DNA from: Hahella chejuensis KCTC 2396
Lineage (GTDB): Bacteria; Pseudomonadota; Gammaproteobacteria; Pseudomonadales; Oleiphilaceae
Assembly: GCF_000012985.1 (NCBI RefSeq)
Contig: NC_007645.1
Coordinates: forward strand, 3,192,501 to 3,256,500
Length of the DNA stretch: 64,000 nt
Direction: 5' to 3'
Shown piece by piece: positions 43,379 to 51,479 of this stretch. The notes below the pieces were generated by a model. It made no database searches. It saw only the letters and a list, made by a program, of their open reading frames with translations, and was not told the origin of the DNA. Position 1 is the stretch's first letter, and each line of letters begins with the position of its first letter. A program made the translations under genes and the position numbers.

Positions 43379-44569
43379 ATGGCTTTAGACCCTGACTTAA
43401 GCGAAGGATTGGTAAATGACCAGTTTACTAGGGTTACTCAAGATATACTTCTAGCATCTAAGAGATGGGAAGCATCTGTATGGGAATTTATGTCAAGCTA
43501 TGAAGTGGCGCTGTTAAGGTTTAAAGCAACCATTCAGTCGCAGGAAGAGCTTGAGAGAAAGGCTGTTGACTATGCATTTACAGCGCTTGCCTTGGCTGGT
43601 GGAGGTATTATAACCGCTTCTGTGGCGAGATCTATTGAAAAGTATGTTTATGATAAATCCCTTTCATTTGTTTGTAAGAATAATCTTGAAACTGTTTTTA
43701 ATCGTGTTTATGCCAATGAGAAGGTGAAGAGTATTGTTGGTGGGATTATAAAGAAAGGGGAGGATGCACTCTCTCAGAAAATCATTGGCGCCATCAAAGG
43801 AGGGGTTGGAAAATACCAATATGTGAAAACTCCTACGAATAACAGTGAAATGTCTGTTCTATCTGGAATGATGTATTATATAAAGCATAAGGCTAGTCTT
43901 TTGAGTGATGCCTTAAGAGACGCGGCGGAGTCGTATCTCATCTCTGTCGGTACGCGTTTCGAAAGCTATAGATTGGATAATTATAACAATACAATTAGTG
44001 AGGTTATTGGGTGTAAGTATATGTTTCCACCTTTTACGGATAGTTCTGGCAGCAAGGCCTCTTTCTCTCAACAAATGAAAGATAGGGTTCAAGAAAAAAT
44101 CGAACTTTCAATGTATCTTGCTAGATTGCTGGACTGTGATACTTTGGTTCAACGATATGAAAATAGTCCACTTGTGAAGTCTACAAATGTGCGTACACCT
44201 ATCTACCACTCGCCATCCCAGGTTGGATATCCAAATACACTGCCCGAGCGCGCGCAAAGTTATAATAACACCGGACTGATTGGGCAACGAGTCGTATACT
44301 CACCTTATGGTTATAAGGTTGCTGAGCAACTTAATAGGTTGGCGAATAAGATATATAACAATGGGAATATTGTCGAGTTTTCCTATTGGAGGGGGACAAG
44401 GCCAACGGCAGAGTCTTTGGTAAAAGCAGAGAGCTTAGCGAATATACTTGGTCAGCCTTATAACCAGCATTTAGTTGGATCAGATCGACCTATACTACCG
44501 AGGGATTCTAAATTGTTGGGACTTACTGAACGTCAGAAAAAGGTAATAAAGCAAAATAGTAGATTTTAA
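43379..44569 (+). CDS. Hypothetical protein, 396 aa, between two LRR lipoprotein genes
   Basis: The start follows GAGGTGA at good spacing. The protein has helical content and a hydrophobic patch (AVDYAFTALALAGGGIITASVA, about residues 62-82) that could be one or two membrane segments. The C-terminal part is rich in Tyr and Asn (YSPYGYKVAEQLNRLANKIY) without catalytic motif. No family is recognised. Position between two lipoproteins of one family, and AT-rich composition, suggest one acquired module in which the LRR proteins bind or control this product, but that is inference. Confidence 0.65.
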   Translation: MALDPDLSEGLVNDQFTRVTQDILLASKRWEASVWEFMSSYEVALLRFKATIQSQEELERKAVDYAFTALALAGGGIITASVARSIEKYVYDKSLSFVCKNNLETVFNRVYANEKVKSIVGGIIKKGEDALSQKIIGAIKGGVGKYQYVKTPTNNSEMSVLSGMMYYIKHKASLLSDALRDAAESYLISVGTRFESYRLDNYNNTISEVIGCKYMFPPFTDSSGSKASFSQQMKDRVQEKIELSMYLARLLDCDTLVQRYENSPLVKSTNVRTPIYHSPSQVGYPNTLPERAQSYNNTGLIGQRVVYSPYGYKVAEQLNRLANKIYNNGNIVEFSYWRGTRPTAESLVKAESLANILGQPYNQHLVGSDRPILPRDSKLLGLTERQKKVIKQNSRF

Positions 44570-44991
44570 TTTTGCGGATAATAAAGTCGCCTTAATCTCA
44601 GGTGACTTTTGCTTTCAAGGTCATTCAATAAACCCTTTGTAAGTGATTTCAATAGCAGTTTTTCAACTGTATTTTCCTTTTTTAGTATCTCGATGTTAAA
44701 AGCCTTATAAAGCTAGTGTTGGAACTGAAGTGGCGCCAAAGTATACCGCGACAAGGTCGAGGAAAATGTCAGCTCCTGTGGTGCCTATCCTCCATAGGAG
44801 TCAAGTACTAATACAGGCTATTGTTAGAGAGTTTAGTATGTAAAAGACGTATTGGTCTGGATTGTAATGAGTTCGAAACTTTTCCTGTCTCATTGGTTAA
44901 CCATTAAGATGCCAAGTCAATTATTTATCACTTGGCGCGATTTCTTGGATGTCACCTATAGCTATATAAACACTGGTAACATGGCTTTTCT
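44570..44991. other. Intergenic region with terminator hairpin
   Basis: AAAGTCGCC pairs with GGTGACTTT (44583-44609) and T-rich sequence follows, a good terminator for the LRR/unknown pair. The rest of this 422-base stretch shows no gene. The last 50 bases repeat the promoter-region sequence found before 42361. Confidence 0.6.
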
Positions 44992-45984
44992 ATGCTTCAG
45001 CGTGTTCTAACTCTGACTATACTCATCTTGCTTGCAGGATGCGGGCAATCCGAACCCCCAAAAATAGAGCCTTCGACAGCTCCTCAGTATTCAGAGGTTC
45101 AACTGGGGGAGCTTTCTAAACTGTGTGATGCGGATGAGCCTTCAGAAGCTAGCGTCGTTGCCTGTACCACACTGAATAGAATAAGTAAATATATAATTCT
45201 AGACTTAGAAGGCATGGATATAAGAAGCCTGCCGGAAGATGCCTTTGAGGGAATGGAACATGTTCGGATATTAAGGTTGGGGAATAACTCTCTTTTTGAG
45301 TTGCCAAAGTCAATAACTGAGCTGAAGGAATTAAGGCAGATATATATTGACGATAATGATTTTTCTGAGCTTCCTACCGTTTTATTCTCATTAACAAACC
45401 TGAGAGATATATTTGCGTCTAACAACCATATTGGTTCCATACCAAAAGAGATAGAAAAATTAAGATCACTTCGAAGACTAATTGTTTCGCTGAATGATTT
45501 TAGAGAATTTCCCGTTCAGCTAGAAAGCAATGAAGAGCTCAAGATACTTGATCTGTCAATGAATAAAATCTCTATTATTCCGAATGAGATTGGAAATTTT
45601 CATGCTCTTGTAGGCCTTTCCTTGTCAGGTAACAAGCTGAGGGAGGTATCTAGAGAAATTGGAAAGGCGAGAAAATTAACTATGTTGGATTTGAGCGCAA
45701 ATGAGTTAAAAGGGTTGCCGGTGGAGATAGCCAGGTTGCCTGAGTTAAGAAAGCCAGTAGAAGGTCATCACGGTTTTGTTAGAGCCTTTGTAAGTCTTAG
45801 CTTTAATGAAGATGTTGAAGATATATATGGAAGTTATGCCGCGAAAGAACACGATATCTATGACAAGCCTGAAAAATTTTCAGGGATAAATATTCTGTTT
45901 AATAACGTTGAGAATCTTGATTCGGAGTTTTGTAATGTATTCTTTATTAAAAAGGACTCCGGTACTATTCTTAACTGTAACTAA
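44992..45984 (+). CDS. Leucine-rich-repeat lipoprotein (second copy)
   Basis: A 330-residue paralog of the gene at 42361, with the same lipobox LLAGC at residue 13-17, the same order of repeats (LRQIYIDDNDFSELPTVLF, LKILDLSMNKISIIPNEIGN) and the same C-terminal CNVFFIKKDSGTILNCN. The two proteins clearly differ in the middle, so the duplication is not recent. It is not followed by a copy of the 396-residue gene; a 17-codon frame MSSTEGLSPLGENIPAH at 45996 may be a vestige of one. Confidence 0.85.
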   Translation: MLQRVLTLTILILLAGCGQSEPPKIEPSTAPQYSEVQLGELSKLCDADEPSEASVVACTTLNRISKYIILDLEGMDIRSLPEDAFEGMEHVRILRLGNNSLFELPKSITELKELRQIYIDDNDFSELPTVLFSLTNLRDIFASNNHIGSIPKEIEKLRSLRRLIVSLNDFREFPVQLESNEELKILDLSMNKISIIPNEIGNFHALVGLSLSGNKLREVSREIGKARKLTMLDLSANELKGLPVEIARLPELRKPVEGHHGFVRAFVSLSFNEDVEDIYGSYAAKEHDIYDKPEKFSGINILFNNVENLDSEFCNVFFIKKDSGTILNCN

Positions 45985-46326
45985 AGGGTAGTGGAATGAG
46001 CAGCACCGAAGGTTTGAGTCCTTTGGGGGAGAATATTCCGGCGCATTAAAACAGGTGATGCTGTACTTATTGGTTGAATTCAAGATCTAGCATCGATATG
46101 AAAGTAAGCTCTTTTATATCCCTCGTCTGGCAGTGGCGATGTTTTATCAGTAATGAGAAAAAACTCAAGAGTATGGAGTTCAATATCGATTTACTTGGTT
46201 GATGTTTACTTTGAAGCGCTGGCTGAGCATGGCTTACGTAAGGTCCGAAATGCCTCAGGCATTTTCGTTAGAGCAGGGTTACACTATTAATCCCAGTAGA
46301 TTTTTGTGCGAAAAAGCGAGCCAAAT
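45985..46326. other. Intergenic region
   Basis: A 342-base AT-rich stretch. A 17-codon open frame at 45996-46049 behind GGGTAGTGG may be a decayed gene. No repeat or regulator site is recognised. Confidence 0.35.
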
Positions 46327-47301
46327 ATGCGAACGAACCAGGGCGTTCCCAGAATTCAAGAAACGGCTAATTGTTGCCCGGACACGGGTGAGGTGGTGTG
46401 GGCGCCTTTGAAATCCTTTTGGTATTTGGGGCATTTGTTGATTGCGCTTATTGGTGGGTATTTGACGTTTTCGCTGGATGCGTTGTTGGTGTTTGTTGTG
46501 TTTACCGCGGCGACGCTTTGTCTGGGACATTCCCTGGGGATGCATCGGCGGTTGATTCATGGGAGTTATGAGTGTCCGAAGTGGATGGAGTATTTCTTCG
46601 TGCATCTCGGGGTGTTGGTGGGGATGGCGGGGCCGTTGGGAATGGTGTATCAGCATGATCTGCGGGACTGGGCGCAGAGGAAGGCCAAGTGTCATTCGTA
46701 TCTTCGCCATGGAACCCGTTTTTTGACGGATGGGTGGCGGCAGCTGAATTGTGATTTGCGTCTGGAGCATCCTCCCGAGTTTTGTCCAGAAAGCGCCATC
46801 AAAGATGATCCTGTCTATCGGTTTATGGAAAGAACCTGGATGTGGCAACAATTACCCTGGGCGCTCTTGTTGTATTGGCTCGGAGACATTGGCTGGGTGG
46901 TCTGGGGGATCTCGGCGCGTATTGCGGTGTCTGTGACGGGGCATTGGCTTATCGGATACTTTGCGCATAACAGCGGCGAGCGGGACTGGCATGTCAATGG
47001 CGCGGCGGTTCAGGGACATAACGTTCGCTTTGCAGGACTGCTGACCATGGGAGAGTCCTGGCATAACAATCATCACGCTTTCCCTGGCTCCGCCATGCTG
47101 GGGATTTATAAAGGACAGTCTGATCCCGGTTGGTGGGTGTTAAACCGGCTTATGAATATCGGACTGGTGTGGAACGTTAGGTTACCGGAGCATTTGCCCG
47201 TCAGACCGGAGCTAAGCCCATTGACGCCAGCGAGGGCGGAGAAAGCGTTGCTGAAAACCCCTTCGTCCTGCCGGCTCAAGCCGCAGTGGCGCTCATCGTA
47301 A
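46327..47301 (+). CDS. Acyl-CoA/lipid desaturase
   Basis: A 324-residue integral-membrane desaturase; ATG 46327 was preferred over GTG 46306. Histidine boxes are GHSLGMHRRLIH (first), the degenerate HDLRDWAQRKAKCH (second) and SWHNNHHAFP (third), with hydrophobic helices between them. These bind two irons for dehydrogenation of a fatty acyl chain. The second box has the HD-RDWAQR form seen in a distinct bacterial desaturase subgroup. Acyl substrate and position are unknown. The C-terminal tail is Pro-rich and hydrophilic. Confidence 0.85.
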   Translation: MRTNQGVPRIQETANCCPDTGEVVWAPLKSFWYLGHLLIALIGGYLTFSLDALLVFVVFTAATLCLGHSLGMHRRLIHGSYECPKWMEYFFVHLGVLVGMAGPLGMVYQHDLRDWAQRKAKCHSYLRHGTRFLTDGWRQLNCDLRLEHPPEFCPESAIKDDPVYRFMERTWMWQQLPWALLLYWLGDIGWVVWGISARIAVSVTGHWLIGYFAHNSGERDWHVNGAAVQGHNVRFAGLLTMGESWHNNHHAFPGSAMLGIYKGQSDPGWWVLNRLMNIGLVWNVRLPEHLPVRPELSPLTPARAEKALLKTPSSCRLKPQWRSS

Positions 47302-47502
47302 TAAAGGGTGTAAGTTCTCTGGGAATCATCGCGGCACAGAGCGAAACAGCGCCTGTTGTAATTTTTTTGATGAACTATAGTTACTACACTCGCTATATAA
47401 CGTCATGGGACGTCTGCATCCGCGTTCTTCATGGCGCGCTAGAAGATTCGCGAGGCTGACCTAAAGTTCTGAAATCGTTCACTATGCAGGGAAGAGCGGG
47501 CT

Positions 47503-47820
47503 ATGAGCGTAGAGACAAAATCCTCCACTGATGGCTCTGTGACCATTTCCATTCGCGGTCAGTTTGATTTCGGAGTGGTCAATCAATTCAGAAAAGCCTA
47601 TGAAGCGCATCCACAAGCGCGAAGCTTTTGCGTCGATATGCGGCAGACAGTCCGTATAGACAGTTCGGCGTTGGGCATGTTGCTGAATATGCGGCTATAT
47701 CTCGGAGGCAATAGGGCGAAAATCAGGATCATCAATTGCTCTAATGAGATCAGGAAGATTTTCGAAATAGCGAAATTTGAAAAGTCTTTTATTATTGAGT
47801 CCGACGCTGATGTCCTCTAG
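47503..47820 (+). CDS. STAS-domain protein (anti-sigma-factor-antagonist type)
   Basis: A 105-residue single STAS domain: an N-terminal strand (VTISIRGQFDFGVVNQF), then the phosphorylatable serine site in VRIDSSALGMLLNMR, and a C-terminal helix (SNEIRKIFEIAKFEK). Such proteins bind or release a kinase or anti-sigma partner, depending on phosphorylation of the Ser. No anti-sigma kinase or phosphatase gene lies next to it. The neighbouring diguanylate cyclase (opposite strand) is not obviously linked. Confidence 0.88.
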   Translation: MSVETKSSTDGSVTISIRGQFDFGVVNQFRKAYEAHPQARSFCVDMRQTVRIDSSALGMLLNMRLYLGGNRAKIRIINCSNEIRKIFEIAKFEKSFIIESDADVL

Positions 47821-47897
47821 TCGCTCTTCACTCGGGAAGGTCGGATTTCACTAATGGGTCTTGAATTTCCGGCGTCCCGACAAAGATATGGATCGAG

Positions 47898-49565
47898 TCA
47901 CTTCTTTCTGCTTTTGAGGTCGACAACCACGTTGACGGCTGATTCGTACACGATGCGATTTCTTCCCGTGCGTTTTGCCTGGTAAAGCGCTTCATCCGCT
48001 TTTTTGAGGATGTCTTTAGGATGAGACGACTCATTGCGGTATTCGGCCACGCCAAAACTGCAGGTGACCTGAAAGGCTTCACCCTCATGTTGAAAATCCA
48101 ATAGCGATATTTCAATGCGGAGCCGGTCGATAAAGGTCTTCACGCCCTCATCCAAATGCTCAGGCAGGATAATGCAAAATTCTTCGCCTCCTATTCGGGC
48201 GATTAAGTCGGAACTTCTAAGCGATTGGCTTAAAAACGAAGACAGCCTGATCAACACCTCATCTCCTGCAGGATGACCTTTGGTGTCGTTAATTATTTTG
48301 AAGTGATCGATATCCAGCAACACCAGCGTCAGTCCCGAGCCGTATCGCTTCGCCCGGTTGAATTCGTAGTTCAAGCGGTTCTGAAAGAAGCGTCTGTTGT
48401 AGAGTCCGGTCAAAGAATCCCGGGCGGCGATTTCACGCAGTTCGAGGTTTTCTTTATCGAGCTCTTTGGTTCTCTCGAATACCTGACTTTCAATATTATT
48501 TCTGAGTTCGTTGATGGATCTGGACATGCTGTTAAAGGTGCCAGTCAGACGTTTAACTTCGAATAAACTGGCTGGAAGCGTGTCTTCATAAGGGCGACCG
48601 TCGGCGGCGTTTTCCACATGTTTGATCAGACCTTCGATCGGCCTCGCAACATACAGACTGACGGCGGCGCCCAGTCCTATTGAAAAGATAACGATCATCG
48701 TCTCAATAAAGAACAAGCGACGCTTTTCCTCCGCGACGATGGCGGCGGCTTCGGATTCGTCCAGCATGGAAACCAGGCCCCAGCCCAGGCTCGGCAGATA
48801 TCGGGTGGAAGCGATTACTGACGTTCCATCCAGGTCTGTCGCTTTGCGCAGGATGACTTCGTTGCCTTGCAGCGCTTCAATGATTGGCGTGTTCTTTGGG
48901 CCGGACGGAATGACTTGATAGGAAACCCGCGCTTGTTTGTGATCTATGGACTCAACCAGCAAGAACTTTTCATTGTCGCGCAAAGCGAACCTCCATTTCT
49001 CGCTGTCGCCTAACCCCTTGCTTTGCTCATGCAGGATGCTGCTCAAGTCGTAATCAACCTTAATGGCGCCAATTAGCGCCTCATTGAATATCAAACGCAT
49101 GATGACGGACACCTGCGTGACGTTTTCCTCTTGATTGAAAGAAAAGAAGATATTGCCGTGGGCTGACGGCGGCGTACGCAGAGGTTGCATCGTACTTGCC
49201 GTACTGGAGACAGGATGACGACTTTTATCGTAAACCGTGATGCTTCTGATATTCTCCCGGCCAGCCTTGGCGTCCTCTATGATGCTTTTTATGGTCCGCG
49301 CTTCGCTCTGATTCTCCCTGTTATTCCAGTTGCTGAGGCTAACGCGCATTTGCGTTCGGCTGGAGATCAGCGCGGTGCTTTCCAGCAGACTTTCTACGGA
49401 GCCAAGCAGGCGGTTCTTGTGGGCGAGTGAAACTTCAGACAGGCGGGACTCGATTTTGGAGTGGTATTGTTCGGTAGTGAAACTGTTCAGGTACTGCAAC
49501 GTGAACATGAGAGGAAGTGACGCAACTAATGTAAACGCGACAATCAGCAAATACTTGAGCTTCAT
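47898..49565 (-). CDS. Membrane diguanylate cyclase with extracytoplasmic sensor
   Basis: A 555-residue protein. A first membrane helix (about 3-23) and a second near residue 278-298 enclose a Cache-type periplasmic sensor. A HAMP segment follows (about 300-350). The C-terminal GGDEF domain, with active-site motif RIGGEEFCIILPE (a GGEEF variant of GGDEF), synthesises cyclic di-GMP. The inhibitory RxxD site is RSSD in SLRSSDLIARIG, so product feedback is likely. The gene stands alone; copy D of the repeat lies 85 bases upstream of it. Confidence 0.92.
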   Translation of the reverse strand: MKLKYLLIVAFTLVASLPLMFTLQYLNSFTTEQYHSKIESRLSEVSLAHKNRLLGSVESLLESTALISSRTQMRVSLSNWNNRENQSEARTIKSIIEDAKAGRENIRSITVYDKSRHPVSSTASTMQPLRTPPSAHGNIFFSFNQEENVTQVSVIMRLIFNEALIGAIKVDYDLSSILHEQSKGLGDSEKWRFALRDNEKFLLVESIDHKQARVSYQVIPSGPKNTPIIEALQGNEVILRKATDLDGTSVIASTRYLPSLGWGLVSMLDESEAAAIVAEEKRRLFFIETMIVIFSIGLGAAVSLYVARPIEGLIKHVENAADGRPYEDTLPASLFEVKRLTGTFNSMSRSINELRNNIESQVFERTKELDKENLELREIAARDSLTGLYNRRFFQNRLNYEFNRAKRYGSGLTLVLLDIDHFKIINDTKGHPAGDEVLIRLSSFLSQSLRSSDLIARIGGEEFCIILPEHLDEGVKTFIDRLRIEISLLDFQHEGEAFQVTCSFGVAEYRNESSHPKDILKKADEALYQAKRTGRNRIVYESAVNVVVDLKSRKK

Positions 49566-49650
49566 CAGCCGGTCCTAGCCAGGAATTCCATTGGGAGGGT
49601 AGTAAAAGATTAGTTAAGCCGCCGAGAACGCGCAAATCCCCAGTAACTTA

Positions 49651-49720
49651 TTAATCAGGCAGACAAATAGCTTCCTTCTATTTGTCTGCAACGACAGGGC
49701 CTGCACATGTCAGGCCCTGT
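49651..49720. repeat. Two-hairpin dispersed repeat, copy D
   Basis: The cleanest copy: CAGACAAATAG-CTTCCTT-CTATTTGTCTG (49660-49688), an 11-base perfect stem, then ACAGGGCCTG...CAGGCCCTGT (49694-49720), a 10-base perfect stem. A short CTCCCTCGGC tail continues as in copy C. Orientation is the same as copy C and opposite to A and B. Confidence 0.9.
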
Positions 49721-49776
49721 CTCCCTCGGCTCTCCGCCACGGGATTAATAACACAGTCAGATAGCCGAATCCCTAT

Positions 49777-50136
49777 TCAGTGAGCCTGGTACAACTGAAA
49801 ATATTGCATTGCCCATTTCTTGAATAAACTGTTTTTAGGATAACTATCTTCCTGCAAGCGCTCTTCCACAAATCGCTGCATTTGCGACACCTCGGAATTA
49901 CGGGACGCAATGTCATACAAGCGCCGTATTTCAACCGCTTTCTTGGCGATGGAGAATTCATGGCGCTTTCCTGAATCTTCTACGATCCGCCCTATGGATA
50001 TGTCCAGTATCGCGCCAAGTCGGCTTGCGTTTTCCTGGGGGCGAGACATTGTGGCGTTAAGGTCTTGTATACCGGCGGTCAGGGTCGAATAGTTGATGTA
50101 CAAGGGAAGTTCTCCTTCTACTTCGGCGTCACACAT
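49777..50136 (-). CDS. Hypothetical protein, 119 aa
   Basis: ATG 50136 gives MCDAEVEGELPLYINYSTLT and a helical body (EFSIAKKAVEIRRLYDIASR, residues about 65-84), ending in KKWAMQYFQLYQAH. A longer start at 50220 is possible but would add a stretch of unlike composition, and neither has a strong ribosome site. No family is recognised. The product is soluble. Confidence 0.55.
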   Translation of the reverse strand: MCDAEVEGELPLYINYSTLTAGIQDLNATMSRPQENASRLGAILDISIGRIVEDSGKRHEFSIAKKAVEIRRLYDIASRNSEVSQMQRFVEERLQEDSYPKNSLFKKWAMQYFQLYQAH

Positions 50137-50548
50137 ACGAGAAAAGTTGTAATGCTGTCCAGAATATACGGCTGACGCCCGCCTGAGTATTCGTACCGCT
50201 ACGCAAAAATGAACAGTCATATCCGTAGCGCTACTGAGTCGGAGCGAAAAAACAGTAGTAAGCGTGGTTTATGACCTGGGTCTGCGCCAGATAAGACGAT
50301 GGTTATGTGAGTTCATTAAGCTGGCGCTCAGTAATACTACGGAAATATTCAATAGAAAGTTCCGTAGCCGCCCGCATTACTCTCTCGCCGATACTCGCCT
50401 AGAGTAACGACTTGGAGATACTTAACTCTGGACAAGTCTGGCGCGCCAGCGTCATCCGTTTTGCGCCAGACTCTTTTTTCTACATCCTTCAAATTCTGAA
50501 TAATGGCGGCTTCACAAGGGCCGTGGCCATTATGTTTAGAGGTCCGCT
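50137..50548. other. Intergenic region
   Basis: About 410 bases between divergent starts. A frame of 60 codons ending at 50401 reads protein-like (RQIRRWLCEFIKLALSNTTE) but has no proper start; it could be a relic. No repeat or regulatory site is recognised. Confidence 0.35.
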
Positions 50549-50839
50549 ATGAACAACGCCTTATTGATTGACGAAGCCTGGAGCAGGATTGGGGTTACTT
50601 ACCGGAAACAAGAAGCGTTAACCTGCATCAACGGAAAGATGCGCCAACTCTCCGAACTGGAAAGCGACAAGGCGCTGTCGGAAGACATACTGCGGCAAAT
50701 CAGAATCTGCAAAAACTGGATGGATAATCTCAAACGTCACCTTGGCGGAGACGACCATATCACTCACCACTGCCTGACCACCGATGAGCTCAAGCTATTG
50801 GAGAAGATGGTGGTGAAGCTGAACGACCACGGGTCATAG
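50549..50839 (+). CDS. Hypothetical helical protein, 96 aa
   Basis: Starts at ATG 50549. It is a short, soluble, entirely helical protein (QEALTCINGKMRQLSELESD, then EDILRQIRICKNWMDNLKRH). No signal peptide, motif or known family. Its last six bases overlap the stop of the StrG-like gene on the opposite strand, so the two converge. Confidence 0.6.
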   Translation: MNNALLIDEAWSRIGVTYRKQEALTCINGKMRQLSELESDKALSEDILRQIRICKNWMDNLKRHLGGDDHITHHCLTTDELKLLEKMVVKLNDHGS

Positions 50840-51475
50840 TTCCATCTTTTCAGCGGGCTGGCGATCAGCCAGAACATCACGCCAGGGAGAGGCTACTCTG
50901 TCAGGCGCTTTGGCTTTGAATCTGAAGTCGCAACTGACCCGGGTGTGGTCAGTCTGATTGGGGAAGGTGCCGTGTTTCAATAACCCTCCGTCCCACAGCA
51001 ACGCTTCGCCATATTTCAGGTTGAGCGGCTGGTAACGGTTGCTGCCGTAGCCGGCTTCGCACCATACCGTCGCGGTTTCGAAGACGTCGGTGAACGGCAA
51101 ATAACAGTTGATCTGGTCCAGACGACCGGTAACGTCCGCATCCCGGTGAAAGTCGCTGACGCAGCCTGTTCCAGCCAGATGCACGCGCATCTTCGGGTGG
51201 GCGGAATAGCTGATTTTGCCTCCGTAGCAGGGCGCCAGCACAGCGGCGATCCAGGCGTGATAAACCTTGTAGAACGGAGAATCGTCAGGCAGACGCTGCA
51301 TGAGTCTGCGCAGCGTCATGTTGTCCTGATAATGCAGTTTTTCCCGGTTATTCTGTCGCCGCCACGCCACATGAAGCTGATCCAGCCGCCGCACTTTGAA
51401 CACATAGTGCGACAGCACTTTCTGAAACGGGTACAGCTCCGTATCGTAAGTCAGAGTCAGGGCGCGGCTGAGCAT
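50834..51475 (-). CDS. StrG-like Fe(II)/2-oxoglutarate oxygenase-type protein
   Basis: A 213-residue protein resembling StrG of streptomycin clusters and similar iron/2-oxoglutarate enzymes. H110-R-D112 and H168 form the 2-His-1-carboxylate iron site, and R179, eleven residues later, is placed to bind 2-oxoglutarate. Further landmarks are NCYLPFTDVF, TVWCEAGYGS and YGEALLWDGGLLKHGT. It is the last gene of the minus-strand operon and starts four bases after the repeat-protein stop, so it is probably translated with it. It could hydroxylate or otherwise oxidise a peptide or small molecule from this cluster. Confidence 0.8.
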   Translation of the reverse strand: MLSRALTLTYDTELYPFQKVLSHYVFKVRRLDQLHVAWRRQNNREKLHYQDNMTLRRLMQRLPDDSPFYKVYHAWIAAVLAPCYGGKISYSAHPKMRVHLAGTGCVSDFHRDADVTGRLDQINCYLPFTDVFETATVWCEAGYGSNRYQPLNLKYGEALLWDGGLLKHGTFPNQTDHTRVSCDFRFKAKAPDRVASPWRDVLADRQPAEKMEL

Positions 51476-51479
51476 GGCG

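Noticed and set aside
46306-46326. GTG 46306 as the desaturase start
   Set aside because: ATG 46327 is in the same frame and gives a normal length; the extra residues have no support, though they cannot be excluded.
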